Shown: positions 1-12,694 of the stretch, piece by piece
How positions within the stretch are numbered: the first letter of the stretch is position 1
How the letters are laid out: the number at the start of each line of letters is the position of its first letter
Source: Gryllotalpicola ginsengisoli DSM 22003
GTDB lineage: Bacteria; Actinomycetota; Actinomycetes; Actinomycetales; Microbacteriaceae
Reading direction: 5' to 3'
DNA length: 64,000 bases
Assembly: GCF_000419445.1 (NCBI RefSeq)
Contig: NZ_AULK01000002.1
Location: 186,001-250,000 of the forward strand
Program-made: the position numbers and the translations under genes
The notes under the pieces: model-generated
Seen by the model: the letters and a program-made list of their open reading frames with translations, nothing else
Database searches by the model: none
What the model was told of the DNA's origin: nothing

Positions 1-1
1 C

Positions 2-2287
2 CCCCGCATCTCCCGGCGCACCGGCGCGATGAAGGTGGGCTTCCGCGCCCGCCGCGCGGCCCAGCTGCACCGCCGACTCGCCTACGCGCCCGGCTGGGCG
101 CTGGTCGTGCACTGGCTGTCGCTCGTGCCGCTGGCCGTGCTGCGGTCGCTCGGCTGGCTGCTGGCCAAGCAGCCGGGTGCCATCGGCGGCGAGCTGGCGG
201 CCGCGTTCGCGGTCGCATTCGGCGCCGGCGGCATCGGCGAGGCCAGGCGGCGGCTGAAGTTGGCCCGCCGCGTCGGCTGGTCGGCGATCGCGCCGCTGCG
301 CGTGCCCGTCGGCGAGGTGCGCCGCCGGCGCGCCCTGGCCCGCGAGGCCGCGATCACGGCCATGGGCGGCGAGCGGCACGACATCGACTTCTTCGGCACG
401 GGCGGCGGATGGGTCGTGCTGGCCGCGCTCGTCGCATCCGTCGCCCTTCAGGCCAGGCTGCTCGGCGCCGACGCGATCGGCGGCGGCGGCCTGCTGCCGC
501 TGCCCGACTCGGTGAGCGCCCTGTGGAGCGGCATCGGCTGGGGCTGGCGCGACGTGGGCGTCGGATTCGCCGGCCCGAGCGACCCGTTCAACGCGGTGCT
601 CGCCGTGCTCGGCTCGCTGACCTTCTGGAACCCGTCGCTGTCGCTCGTGCTGCTCTGGTTCGGGGCCATGCCGCTCGCGGCGCTCGGCGCCTGGCTGCTG
701 GCGGCGCGGCTCACCTACCGCGGCGGCCTGCGCGCCGTCTTCGCCCTCGCCTGGGCGTTCGCGCCGCCGCTCCTGGCCGCGCTCGCCGCCGGCCGACCGG
801 CCGCCGTGCTCGCCCACGTGCTGCTGCCGTGGCTGATGCTCGCCTGCGTCGCGGCCCGCCGGTCCTGGGCCGGGGCCGGGGCCGCATCGCTGCTCGCGGC
901 CGCCGTCGCCGCGTGTACGCCGTCCCTCATCCCGGCACTCGCGGCGGCGTGGCTCGTGTGGACCGCGGTCAGCGGCCGCGGCGCCGTGCGCGCGCTGGCC
1001 GTGCCGATCCCGACGGTCGCGCTGTTCCTGCCGCTCGCCCTGGTGCAGATCGGCGCGGGGCATCCGCTGCGCATCTTCGCCGACCCGGGCGTGCCCGTCG
1101 CCGGCTCGAAGTCCGCCGTGTGGCAGCTGCTGCTCGGCTTCCCGGGCGGAACGGACGGCGGCTGGCACGAGCTCGGGGAGGCGCTCGGCTGGTCCGACGG
1201 GGCGAGCACCACACTGCTCGCCGTGCTGATCGCGCCGATCGTCGTGCTCGCGCTCGTCGCGCTGTTCCTGCGCGGCACGCTGCGCGCCGCGGCCGCCGTC
1301 TTCGGCGCCCTGCTGGGGCTGGCCACCGCGCTCGTCGCCTCCCACGTCGCCCTCCAGCACAGCGGTGCCGAGACGGTCTCGCTGTGGACCGGGTCGGGGC
1401 TCAGCCTGTACTGGCTCGGGCTGATCAGCGCCGCGTGCCTCGCGCTGGTCTCGCTCGGCCGGTTCTCCTCCGCGCCCGCGTGGGTGGCCGCCGTCGCCGT
1501 GCTCGTGGCGATCGTGCCGCTGTCGCTCAGCTCCTCCCTCGGCCGCGCCGCGGTCACCGCGGGCGAGGCCGGACAGCTGCCCGCCTACGTCATGGCCTCC
1601 GCCGGGCAGGACCCGCGCATGGCCACGCTCGTCATCTCGCCGATCGGCGACGGCGCCCTGACCGCGAGCGTGGTGCACGGCACGGGGACCACCCTGATCG
1701 GGCAGAGCACCCTCGCCTCGACGAACACCGACGGCGGCGCCGACGACGGCAGGCTCGCCACCCTCGCGGCGAACCTCGCCTCGCTCGGCGGCTACGACGC
1801 CGACAGCGCGCTGAAGCACTACGGCATCTCGTTCGTGTTCGTCGAGTCGGGCACGGGGGATGCGCCGGCAGCACTCGCCCGCCGCGCCGCGGTCGCCCTC
1901 AACGCGAACCCCTTGTTCGTCGAGGTCGGCACGACCACGACCGGCACGCTGTGGAGCACGGCGGAGGACGTGCCGTCGGCGCAGATCCCCGCCGCGGCCG
2001 GCGGATGGCAGGCGCCGCTCGTGCGGCTGATGCTGATCGTGGTGTTCGGGGCCGCCGTGCTGCTCTCGGTGCCCACCGGCAGGCTCGGCGAGGCGCAGGG
2101 GCGCGGCCTCGGCCGCATGCCGCGGTCGAAGACGGAAGACGACCCCGGGACGGAACCGGCGGATCCCGCCGAGACCCCGATCGCCGACGAACCGATCGAC
2201 GAGCCGGCCCTGTCGCCGGAAGAGCTCGAGCCCGCCTACGCCGGGGTCGCGCCCGATTACGACGCCGAGGAATCCGAGATCCGATGA
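2..2287 (+). CDS. Membrane glycosyltransferase family 2, C-terminal part (gene starts outside the window)
   Basis: The reading frame is open from the first bases of the window and continues through PRISRRTGAMKVGF, so the true start lies upstream and the ATG at 29 is probably internal. The visible part has at least ten hydrophobic segments from about residue 30 onward, a non-membrane stretch near residues 520-640, a last membrane segment near 670-690, and an acidic Pro/Glu-rich tail. The early pattern RRAAQLHRRLAYAP followed by HWLSLVPLAVLRS is what I know from the large actinobacterial GT2 proteins encoded beside DUF5719. The N-terminal GT-A catalytic domain is not visible, so the substrate cannot be judged; a cell-envelope glycan is likely. 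It overlaps the DUF5719 start by 4 bases (ATGA), so the two are probably translationally coupled. Confidence 0.8.
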   Translation, partial: PRISRRTGAMKVGFRARRAAQLHRRLAYAPGWALVVHWLSLVPLAVLRSLGWLLAKQPGAIGGELAAAFAVAFGAGGIGEARRRLKLARRVGWSAIAPLRVPVGEVRRRRALAREAAITAMGGERHDIDFFGTGGGWVVLAALVASVALQARLLGADAIGGGGLLPLPDSVSALWSGIGWGWRDVGVGFAGPSDPFNAVLAVLGSLTFWNPSLSLVLLWFGAMPLAALGAWLLAARLTYRGGLRAVFALAWAFAPPLLAALAAGRPAAVLAHVLLPWLMLACVAARRSWAGAGAASLLAAAVAACTPSLIPALAAAWLVWTAVSGRGAVRALAVPIPTVALFLPLALVQIGAGHPLRIFADPGVPVAGSKSAVWQLLLGFPGGTDGGWHELGEALGWSDGASTTLLAVLIAPIVVLALVALFLRGTLRAAAAVFGALLGLATALVASHVALQHSGAETVSLWTGSGLSLYWLGLISAACLALVSLGRFSSAPAWVAAVAVLVAIVPLSLSSSLGRAAVTAGEAGQLPAYVMASAGQDPRMATLVISPIGDGALTASVVHGTGTTLIGQSTLASTNTDGGADDGRLATLAANLASLGGYDADSALKHYGISFVFVESGTGDAPAALARRAAVALNANPLFVEVGTTTTGTLWSTAEDVPSAQIPAAAGGWQAPLVRLMLIVVFGAAVLLSVPTGRLGEAQGRGLGRMPRSKTEDDPGTEPADPAETPIADEPIDEPALSPEELEPAYAGVAPDYDAEESEIR

Positions 2288-3699
2288 CCGCACGAGCCCT
2301 CACCACCATCGGCGGACGCGCCGCCGTCGGCGTCATCGGCCTGGCCGCCTCCGCCGCCCTCGTCGGCGCCGCGTTCACCGTGCCGATCGCCGACACGACC
2401 GCGGCCGACCGGCCCGCGCACGTCACCCCGGTTCCGGCCGACGCGCAGGCCGCATGCCCCGGCGGCCTGCTGTCCCTCGCCACGGGCGGCACCGCGACGT
2501 CGCTGTCCACGATCGGCCAGGCTGCGACGACCGCGGGCGGCTCGAGCGCGCTCGGCTCGCCGACGCAGCTGAAGGCGTCCGACGTCTCCGGCACCGGCAA
2601 CGACCCGATCGCCTACTCGGTCCCGGCCAAGAAGGGTGCGAGCTCCGCGCCGCTGATCGCCGCCGCGCAGTCCGAGCGCAACGCCGGCTCCGAGGTGAAC
2701 GGCATCGCGGCCGCGCTGTGCCCGGAGCCCGTGGCCGACTCGTGGCTGTCCGCCGGTTCGGCCAGCCTCGGCGAGACCGGGCTCGTGCTGCTGACCAACC
2801 CCAACGCGGTGGCGGCGAACGTCGACCTCGACGTGTACTCCGAGAGCGGTCACCTGGATGCTCCGGGCACCCAGGGCATCCTGGTGCAGCCGCACTCGCA
2901 GAAGGTCGTCTCGCTCGCGGGCATCGCGCCCGACGCCAGCGCGACCGTGATCCATGTGACGAGCCACGGCGGCACGGTCGTCGCCGATCTGCAGCAGAGC
3001 TCCGTCGCCGGCGTCACCCCGCAGGGCGTCGAGGTGGCGGGCGTCACCGCGTCGCCGTCGACGCACCTGGTGATCCCCGGGGTGGCCTCGAGTGCGGCGG
3101 CGCAGACGCAGGCCGCATCCGATGACGACAGCTCTGCCCTCGTGCTGCGCGTCTACGTGCCCGGGTCGAAGAGCGCCAAGATCACCGTCTCGACGCGCGC
3201 CGAGCAGGGCAGCAAGGGCGGGGTGAACCCGCGCACGGTGACGCTCGATCCGGGCGTGGTCTCGGAGGTCCCGATCACCGGCCTGGGGGACGGCACCTAC
3301 ACCATCACGGTCGACAGCTCGGTGCCCGTCGTCGGGTCGGCGAAGTCGACGATCGTCGGCAGCAGCGGCACCGATTTCGCGTGGTACGCCGCGGCGCGCA
3401 CGCTCAGCGGCGCGGTCGCGATCCCGGTCGCGCACGGGCCGAGCGGCGTGCTGCACCTGATGAACCCCGGCCGCTCGGCGGTCTCCCTGACGCTGGGCGG
3501 GGCCGGCGGCGGCAAGAAGGTGGCGGTCGGGGCCGGCGCATCCGTCGGCGTGCCCATCACCAAGGCCGGGGTGATCACCGTGGCGGATGCGCACGGCGTG
3601 TACGCATCCGTCGGCTATCGCGGCGACGGGCTGGCCGCGAGCTACACCATCGCTCCGCCGGGCGCGAACGCGAGCCCGCTCGACGTCTACACGCAGTAG
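2284..3699 (+). CDS. DUF5719 family secreted or membrane-anchored protein
   Basis: 471 residues. The ATG at 2284 overlaps the glycosyltransferase stop (ATGA) and is followed by a typical export signal: MTARALTTIGGR, then a hydrophobic stretch at about residues 12-35. The rest is a Gly/Ser/Val/Thr-rich beta-type extracellular sequence with repeated 'LTNPN' and 'LMNPG' phrases that look like duplicated beta-sandwich modules. The family (DUF5719) has no known activity but is regularly encoded next to the large actinobacterial membrane GT2, so a role in the same envelope glycan process is inferred. The reading frame stays open far upstream of 2284, but that part is only a GC-rich shadow of the glycosyltransferase. 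Confidence 0.8.
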   Translation: MTARALTTIGGRAAVGVIGLAASAALVGAAFTVPIADTTAADRPAHVTPVPADAQAACPGGLLSLATGGTATSLSTIGQAATTAGGSSALGSPTQLKASDVSGTGNDPIAYSVPAKKGASSAPLIAAAQSERNAGSEVNGIAAALCPEPVADSWLSAGSASLGETGLVLLTNPNAVAANVDLDVYSESGHLDAPGTQGILVQPHSQKVVSLAGIAPDASATVIHVTSHGGTVVADLQQSSVAGVTPQGVEVAGVTASPSTHLVIPGVASSAAAQTQAASDDDSSALVLRVYVPGSKSAKITVSTRAEQGSKGGVNPRTVTLDPGVVSEVPITGLGDGTYTITVDSSVPVVGSAKSTIVGSSGTDFAWYAAARTLSGAVAIPVAHGPSGVLHLMNPGRSAVSLTLGGAGGGKKVAVGAGASVGVPITKAGVITVADAHGVYASVGYRGDGLAASYTIAPPGANASPLDVYTQ

Positions 3700-3703
3700 A
3701 CGA

Positions 3704-3718
3704 CGGATGCCGCATCCG
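3704..3718. repeat. CGGATGC-C-GCATCCG palindrome
   Basis: Two 7-base inverted arms around one base, just after the DUF5719 stop and before the convergent zincin-like gene. The same 15-base dyad recurs inside coding sequence at 22357-22371, 48751-48765 and 53356-53370 (there with a central G). It may help terminate the convergent transcripts, or it may be one instance of the genome-wide GGATGC motif described in the findings. Confidence 0.6.
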
Positions 3719-3723
3719 GCGGC

Positions 3724-4167
3724 TCAGAAGTGGCGGTAGCGCTCCGGCGCGAGCTCCCACGGGTCTTTGCCGAGGTACTCGGCCACCGCCCGGAACACGC
3801 AGTTCTCGATCACGAGCCGGCGGTGCACGTCGTCGTTGCGGTGCAGCTTCGAGAGCCGCTCGATCGGCACGCGGAAGAGCGTGATGCGGCGCCGCGCGTG
3901 GTCGACGGCCCAGCGCTCGACCTCGTCGGGGCCGAGCGCCCCGGCCGGAGCCGAGGCGATCTCGAAGCGCACGTCGCCGAGCTCCTGCGGCCACAGCCCC
4001 TTGAGGTAGTCGGCGCAGGAGGCGACCGACATCTCGAAGAAGTCGATGCGGCCCTGCAGCAGCGGAAGGTGCGGGCCGGTCACCGGACCGCGCACTCCTC
4101 GTCCGTGGCGGTTGCGCCGCGTCACGGGCCTCGCGGGTTCCGCCTGGCGGCGGCGAGATCGGGGCAT
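3724..4167 (-). CDS. Zincin-like metallopeptidase-family protein (PF06262-like) without HExxH
   Basis: 147 residues. It begins with a basic segment (MPRSRRRQ) and carries the actinobacterial version of the zincin-like fold, with 'RRRITLFRVPIERL' followed by the helix 'RLVIENCVFRAVAEYLGKDPW'. In catalytic members this helix holds HExxH; here the position reads ENCVFRAVAEYLG, so the zinc ligands are missing and peptidase activity is doubtful. The start at 4167 is chosen because a TAGGAT -10 box (4175-4180, minus strand) lies 7 bases upstream, which fits a leaderless mRNA; an alternative ATG at 4176 would fall inside that box. The gene converges on DUF5719 and is divergent from DUF3499, the usual neighbour of this family. 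Confidence 0.75.
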   Translation of the reverse strand: MPRSRRRQAEPARPVTRRNRHGRGVRGPVTGPHLPLLQGRIDFFEMSVASCADYLKGLWPQELGDVRFEIASAPAGALGPDEVERWAVDHARRRITLFRVPIERLSKLHRNDDVHRRLVIENCVFRAVAEYLGKDPWELAPERYRHF

Positions 4168-4221
4168 GTCTCGCATCCTACGTCCCGGCGCGCCCGAGGG
4201 CGGGGCGTAGGCTGGAGCGCG

Positions 4222-4431
4222 ATGGACCGGATCTGCTCGAAGGCCTCCTGCCGGCGTGAGGCGGTCGCGACGCTCACCTACGACTACGCCGACTCCATGG
4301 TGGTCATCGGGCCCCTCGCCCCGGCCCGCGCCCCGCACGGCTACGACCTGTGCGCCGAGCACGCCGACCGCCTGTCGGTGCCGCAGGGCTGGCAGGTCGT
4401 GCGGCATCAGGCGCTCGGCCAGGCGGGCTGA
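4222..4431 (+). CDS. DUF3499 family small protein
   Basis: 69 residues. It starts MDRICSKASCRREAV and contains a CxxxxC pair near the N-terminus plus 'LCAEHADRL' further on, together suggesting a small metal-binding (Cys/His) fold typical of DUF3499. Function is unknown. A TAGGCT -10 box at 4208-4213 lies 8 bases before the ATG, suggesting a leaderless or nearly leaderless transcript. It is divergent from the zincin-like gene, an association conserved in actinobacteria. In many relatives phosphomannomutase and mannose-isomerase genes follow before ahcY; here ahcY follows directly. Confidence 0.75.
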   Translation: MDRICSKASCRREAVATLTYDYADSMVVIGPLAPARAPHGYDLCAEHADRLSVPQGWQVVRHQALGQAG

Positions 4432-4518
4432 GCGCGCCGGGCTGCCGGCCCCGGCGCGAAACGCCGGTGCTGAAACGCCGCTACTGACAAGCCGGGGCGC
4501 CGGGGCCAGAATGGCGCC

Positions 4519-6000
<1,482 letters not shown>

Positions 6001-6037
6001 GCTGGTTGTTGGCGCGCCGCCGCCGGAGGCAGACGCC

Positions 6038-6091
6038 GATTCGTCGATTTTCGCTCTGTGGAGGCCACCCGGCAGCGCAATTCGACGAATC
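6038..6091 (+). repeat. 54 bp inverted-repeat element, family A copy 1
   Basis: Starts GATTCGTCGA and ends TCGACGAATC, exact 10-base inverted ends; allowing two mismatches the arms extend to about 17 bases. Located between convergent ahcY and the RDD gene. Four other copies in the window have exactly the same 54 bp length. Confidence 0.85.
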
Positions 6092-6120
6092 GATCGGCGC
6101 TCGGGCCGGCGTCTCGCGTC

Positions 6121-6174
6121 GATTCGTCGATTTTCGTTCGCCGGGGACGCCCTCACAGCACTTATCGACGAATC
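6121..6174 (+). repeat. 54 bp inverted-repeat element, family A copy 2
   Basis: Same orientation and length as copy 1, 29 bases further on. The left arm is followed by TTTTCG as in copy 1, and the right arm by GATCGG as in copy 1, so the two probably arose by tandem duplication. The remaining 6175-6298 holds no recognisable gene. Confidence 0.85.
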
Positions 6175-6298
6175 GATCGGGGCGGCGCCGTGCAGCCGGG
6201 GAACCGGCACGGCGAGGCGACCCGAAGCGGCGGTATGACGCCGGATAACCCCATCGCGGGTCGTCTCGGGAGGGGAGGAGGGCCGCCCCGTCCCCCGG

Positions 6299-7129
6299 CT
6301 ACCGGTCGGGGAAGGCGTGGGGGCGGCGGGAGAGCGCCGGGGTGAGGGCGGCCAGCCGCCGGGCCTCGGCGTCGAGGGCGCGCAGCTCGCGCTCGCGGCG
6401 CAGCGCGCTCACCCCGGCGAGGAACGTCGCCGCGTCGACGTTCGGCAGCGGGCTGACATAGACGGATGCCTCCCGCGCCAGCTCCTCGCCGAGCCCGGCG
6501 CGCGCCTCCGGGCTGAGCCTCGCCGCATGCGCCAGATGCCCGCTGATGCGCCGCGCGAGCGCGTCGGGCAGCGCGGCGACGTCGGCGACGGCGGCCCACC
6601 CGGCCAGCTGGGGCGGCACCGGGATGAGGGCGGGGGAGAGGCGGGGCATCCGCTCGTACTGCGCATAGGTGCCCGCGAGGATGTCGCCCAGCCGCTTCGA
6701 GCGGGGGTGCAGGATCGCGACCAGCACCGCGAGCCCGCCGACCGTCAGGTACAGCTCGACGGTGCCGGTGAGCGCGCGGATGAACGCGTGCCGGAGGCCC
6801 GCGGCCCCGCCGTCGTCGCGCACGATGCGGGCGCCGATGGCGAGCCGGCCGAGCGAGCGGCCGTGGCTCAGCACTTCGACGGCGATCGGCAGCAGCACGA
6901 GCGAGACCACCACGATCACGATGGCGAACGCTTGCAGCGCGGCCTCGTCGAGCACGGGGGCGGCGGCCGCCAGCAGCGCGAACAGCGTCAGCAGCACGGC
7001 GACGCTGACGGCGATGTCGATCAGGCCGCTGAGCGAGCGCTGGAGGAAGCCGGCGGGCCGCACCGAGAGCGCGACCGCCTCACCGGTGATCAGCTCGTCC
7101 ACAGACGCCTGGGGTGCCGGGCTCGCCAT
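6299..7129 (-). CDS. RDD family membrane protein
   Basis: 276 residues. The N-terminal half has the RDD layout: 'AGFLQRSLSGLIDIAVS' (Arg and Asp at the membrane edge), then transmembrane segments near residues 35-60 and 65-90, 'GRSLGRLAIGARIVRDDGG', a third hydrophobic segment near 125-145 and 'RLGDILAGTYAQYER'. The C-terminal 110 residues are a soluble Ala/Arg/Leu-rich helical extension. RDD proteins are poorly defined; some have been linked to ion exchange. The gene is divergent from the SpoIIM-like gene with only 18 bases between start codons, so control regions overlap. An alternative start at 7138 is possible. RDD, SpoIIM-like, DUF58 and MoxR genes usually sit together in actinobacteria, consistent with the operon at 12781-17940. 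Confidence 0.85.
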   Translation of the reverse strand: MASPAPQASVDELITGEAVALSVRPAGFLQRSLSGLIDIAVSVAVLLTLFALLAAAAPVLDEAALQAFAIVIVVVSLVLLPIAVEVLSHGRSLGRLAIGARIVRDDGGAAGLRHAFIRALTGTVELYLTVGGLAVLVAILHPRSKRLGDILAGTYAQYERMPRLSPALIPVPPQLAGWAAVADVAALPDALARRISGHLAHAARLSPEARAGLGEELAREASVYVSPLPNVDAATFLAGVSALRRERELRALDAEARRLAALTPALSRRPHAFPDR

Positions 7130-7147
7130 GGCTATCATCAAAGCACA

Positions 7148-8143
7148 ATGGACCTCGACGCCTTCACGGCCGCCCACAGCGGGGAGTGGGAGCGCCTGGC
7201 GTGGCTCGCCCGCAAGCGCACCCTCGACGGGCGCGAGGCCGACGAGCTGATCGAGCTGTTCCAGACCGGGTCGGCGCAGCTGTCGGCCATGACCTCGGCG
7301 GCGGGCCCGTCGGTGCCGGCCGAGCGGCTGTCGATCGCGCTGGCCCGGGCGCGGCTGCGGTTCACGGGCGCGGCCGACAACCCGATGCAGGCGATCCCGC
7401 GGTTCTTCGTGCTGCAGCTGCCGGCGGCCCTCTACCGGCTGCGCTGGGTGACCGTCGCCGTGGCGTTCGCGACGATCCTCATCGCGGTGCTGTTCGCCTG
7501 GTGGGTCGACGCCAGCCCGGCCGTGCTCGCCACCCTCGGCCAGAGCGCGGATCTCAAGAAGCTCGTCGACCACGACTTCGTCGACTACTACAGCGAGAAC
7601 CCGGCGGCGAGCTTCACCGGCCAGGTGTGGACCAACAACGCCTGGATCGCCGCCCAGTGCATCGCCTTCGGCATCACCGGCGCCTACGTTCCGTACGTCG
7701 TGCTGCAGAACGCCGTGAACCTCGGCGTCGACGCCGCCGCGATGTTCGCCTACGGCCGCGGCGACGTGTTCTTCTCCTACGTGCTGCCGCACGGGCTGCT
7801 CGAGCTCACCTCGATCTTCGTCGCCGCGGCGGCGGGCCTGCGCATCTTCTGGGCGTGGGTCGCCCCCGGTCCGCGCACCCGCGGCCGCGCCCTCGCGGAA
7901 GAGGGCCGCGCCCTGTTCACCGTCGCGGTCGGGCTGACCCTGTCGCTGCTCGTCTCCGGCATCATCGAGGGCTTCGTCACTCCATCGCCGCTGCCGGTGT
8001 GGGCCAAGATCGCGATCGGGGCGGTGGCGCTCGCCGCATTCCTCTTCTACATGCTCGTGATCGGCCGGCGCGCGCACCTCGCGGGAGAGACCGGCGACCT
8101 GCAGGCCGCCGACCGGGGCGCGACGCAGCTCGTCGCCGGCTGA
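7148..8143 (+). CDS. Stage II sporulation protein M-like membrane protein
   Basis: 331 residues. A soluble N-terminal helical region of about 100 residues (MDLDAFTAAHSGEWERLAWLARKR) is followed by membrane segments near residues 98-118, 160-185, 205-230, 255-275 and 285-305. The stretch 'NNAWIAAQCIAFGITGAYVPYVVLQNAVNLG' and the 'LPHGLLELTSIFVAAAAGLRI' helix are hallmarks of the SpoIIM/DUF95 family. In non-sporulating actinobacteria this protein is thought to work with MoxR and DUF58 partners at the envelope; no activity is established. A TATCAT box at 7133-7138 lies 9 bases before the ATG and overlaps the leader of the divergent RDD gene. Confidence 0.85.
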   Translation: MDLDAFTAAHSGEWERLAWLARKRTLDGREADELIELFQTGSAQLSAMTSAAGPSVPAERLSIALARARLRFTGAADNPMQAIPRFFVLQLPAALYRLRWVTVAVAFATILIAVLFAWWVDASPAVLATLGQSADLKKLVDHDFVDYYSENPAASFTGQVWTNNAWIAAQCIAFGITGAYVPYVVLQNAVNLGVDAAAMFAYGRGDVFFSYVLPHGLLELTSIFVAAAAGLRIFWAWVAPGPRTRGRALAEEGRALFTVAVGLTLSLLVSGIIEGFVTPSPLPVWAKIAIGAVALAAFLFYMLVIGRRAHLAGETGDLQAADRGATQLVAG

Positions 8144-8243
8144 CGGCGCGCGGCGCTAGCCTGGCGCGATCGCGCGTGCCGCCCGCCGCGCGGCGCGAGC
8201 CGGGCGCAGCGGCGACGGCCCGCCCGTCTGCCAAGATGGCCGC

Positions 8244-9602
8244 GTGACCGACTCTCGCGACGAGACCGCAGGCGCGGCATCCGACCCGCTGACGGATGCC
8301 GCGCCGCTCGGCCCCGCCGCCGAGTCGGCCGAACCCCCGCAGCATCCGCCCGTGCCCGCCTCGGGATCGGTGTGGCGCACCTCGAACTACGTGCGGCTGT
8401 GGGTGGGCGAGAGCCTCAGCCAGGTGGGGGAGAACCTCGGCACGCTGGCGATCCCCGTCATCGCGGTGGTCATGCTGCACGCCACCTCGCAGGAGGTCGG
8501 CTACCTCACCGCGGCGCAGCAGCTCGCGTTCCTGCTGATCGGGCTGCCGGTCGGCGCGTGGGTCGACCGGATGCGCAAGCGCCGGGTGATGATCGCCGCC
8601 GACGGCGTGCGCGCGGCGGTGCTGCTGACCATCCCGGCCGCGTGGGCGTTCGGCGCGCTGCACATCTGGCAGCTGTACGCCGTGGCGGCGGTGGTCGGCG
8701 GGGCGACCGTGTTCTTCGACGTCACCTACCAGAGCATCGTGCCCAGGCTGGTCAAGCCCGACCAGGTCTCCTCGGCCAACTCGGGTCTGGAGACCAGCGC
8801 CCAGGTCGCCCGGGTCGGCGGCCCCGCCCTCTCCGGCTTCCTGCTCACCTTCCTCAAGGCGCCCCTGCTGCTGGTGGCGACCGCGATCGGCTACGTGGTC
8901 TCCATGGTCGCCGTCTCGACGATCCGCGACGACGAGCCCAAGCACGTGCCCGAGGCGCACGCGTCGCTGGTCAAGGAGATCGGCGAGGGCCTGCGCTTCG
9001 TGTTCACCCACGACCTGCTGCGCCGCATCACCATCAACACCGGCGCCTCCAACCTCGCGAGCGGCCTGATGACCACGCTGATGCCGCTGTTCATCCTGCG
9101 CGAGCTCGGCCTGCCGGCATCCGTATTCGGCGTCGTCGAGGGCATCGGCTCGGCCGGCGGCATCCTCGGCGCGCTCGCCGCGGGATGGTTCACCAAGCGG
9201 CTCGGCGAAGGGCCGACGATCGTGTGGAGCTCGTTCCTGTTCACGGCGGGGGGCGCCGTGTTCATGCTGGCCGCCGTGTGGCCGGGCGCGTCGATCGTGC
9301 TGATGATCGCCGGCATGTTCGTGTTCATGTTCTCGGTCGTGCTGTACAACATCGCCCAGGTCTCGTTCCGGCAGCGGCTGTGCCCGCCGCGGCTGCTCGG
9401 GCGGATGAACGCGTCGATCCGCTTCGTGGTCTGGGGCGTGACCCCGATCTCGTCGGCGGTCGCCGGCGTGCTCGGCGGCTGGATGGGCATCGTGCCGACC
9501 ATGTGGCTCGGCGTCGCGCTGACGCTGCTCGCGACACTCATCGTGGTGGCGTTCTCGCCGCTGCGCACGCTGCGCAAGCTTCCCGACCGGCTGCCGGACT
9601 GA
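8244..9602 (+). CDS. MFS transporter (drug-exporter type, EntS/MefA-like)
   Basis: 452 residues with about 12 membrane helices. After an Ala/Pro-rich cytoplasmic N-terminus of about 45 residues, 'SNYVRLWVGESLSQVGENLGTLAIPVIAV' begins helix 1, and the loop 2-3 motif appears as 'GLPVGAWVDRMRKRRVMIAADGVRA'. The pattern 'SANSGLETSAQVARVGGPALSGFL' in the middle is typical of the family of macrolide and siderophore exporters. Substrate cannot be deduced. The GTG at 8244 is preceded 6 bases upstream by CAAGAT, a possible -10 box. It is transcribed towards katG, and two strong hairpins lie between them. This gene and furA-katG separate the SpoIIM-like gene from the DUF58/MoxR operon. Confidence 0.85.
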   Translation: MTDSRDETAGAASDPLTDAAPLGPAAESAEPPQHPPVPASGSVWRTSNYVRLWVGESLSQVGENLGTLAIPVIAVVMLHATSQEVGYLTAAQQLAFLLIGLPVGAWVDRMRKRRVMIAADGVRAAVLLTIPAAWAFGALHIWQLYAVAAVVGGATVFFDVTYQSIVPRLVKPDQVSSANSGLETSAQVARVGGPALSGFLLTFLKAPLLLVATAIGYVVSMVAVSTIRDDEPKHVPEAHASLVKEIGEGLRFVFTHDLLRRITINTGASNLASGLMTTLMPLFILRELGLPASVFGVVEGIGSAGGILGALAAGWFTKRLGEGPTIVWSSFLFTAGGAVFMLAAVWPGASIVLMIAGMFVFMFSVVLYNIAQVSFRQRLCPPRLLGRMNASIRFVVWGVTPISSAVAGVLGGWMGIVPTMWLGVALTLLATLIVVAFSPLRTLRKLPDRLPD

Positions 9603-9608
9603 CGAGAG

Positions 9609-9633
9609 CGGATGCCTCACGCCGAGGCATCCG
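9609..9633. terminator. Hairpin with CGGATGCCTC / GAGGCATCCG arms
   Basis: A perfect 10 bp stem with a 5-base loop (9619-9623), immediately after the MFS stop codon. No T-run follows. A very similar dyad with no loop lies at 55382-55405. Confidence 0.6.
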
Positions 9634-9641
9634 TCATGCGT

Positions 9642-9676
9642 GAAGGGCCGGCCGGGATGCACCCGGCCGGCCCTTC
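9642..9676. terminator. Bidirectional terminator hairpin between MFS gene and katG
   Basis: A perfect 15 bp GC-rich stem (9642-9656 with 9662-9676) and a 5-base loop ATGCA. It lies between two convergent genes and reads equally well on both strands. The absence of a T-run is common for actinobacterial terminators. Confidence 0.75.
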
Positions 9677-9714
9677 CGGCTTCAGCGCTTCAGCGCGTCA
9701 CCGCGTCAGCGCAC

Positions 9715-12409
<2,695 letters not shown>

Positions 12410-12426
12410 CGCTCCTCACCCTAGCG

Positions 12427-12449
12427 TTGTTTTGACCAACTCAAAACAA
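12427..12449. promoter_or_regulatory. FurA operator: TTGTTTTGA-N5-TCAAAACAA
   Basis: A perfect 9-base inverted repeat around CCAAC. It is the only AT-rich patch in the region and begins 18 bases upstream of the furA ATG. Directly between it and the gene is a TAGGGT -10-like box (12418-12423, minus strand), so a bound repressor would cover the promoter. This placement fits autoregulation of furA-katG. Confidence 0.85.
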
Positions 12450-12561
12450 GCGCGGGGTGAACCGGAGGGGACAGTGCCCCAGGAGCGGACGACCAAGGAC
12501 GAATCCGTCGCTCAGCCGGCTCGGGCGAACTGGCGTACGCGCGAGGCCATCGCGTGGCCAC

Positions 12562-12684
12562 ATGGCCGACACCGAGTCGATCTGGACGAGCGTCAAGCTG
12601 CTGCGCCGCCTGGCATGGCACGAGCGGGTCGAGCTCGTGTTCCTGCGCCGCAGGCTGCGCGCGGCTGCAGCCGCACAGCGGTAG
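12562..12684 (+). CDS. Possible small protein, 40 residues
   Basis: An ATG at 12562 opens 40 codons: MADTESIWTSVKLLRRLAWH and on to an Arg/Ala-rich end. No ribosome-binding site or convincing -10 box is visible, and a longer version from 12457 is also open. It is included only because the gap 12450-12780 otherwise holds no gene and the peptide has a plausible amphipathic helix. It ends just before a strong hairpin at 12695-12725, which could be its terminator. I do not recognise a family. Confidence 0.25.
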   Translation: MADTESIWTSVKLLRRLAWHERVELVFLRRRLRAAAAAQR

Positions 12685-12694
12685 GCGCGCTGAA

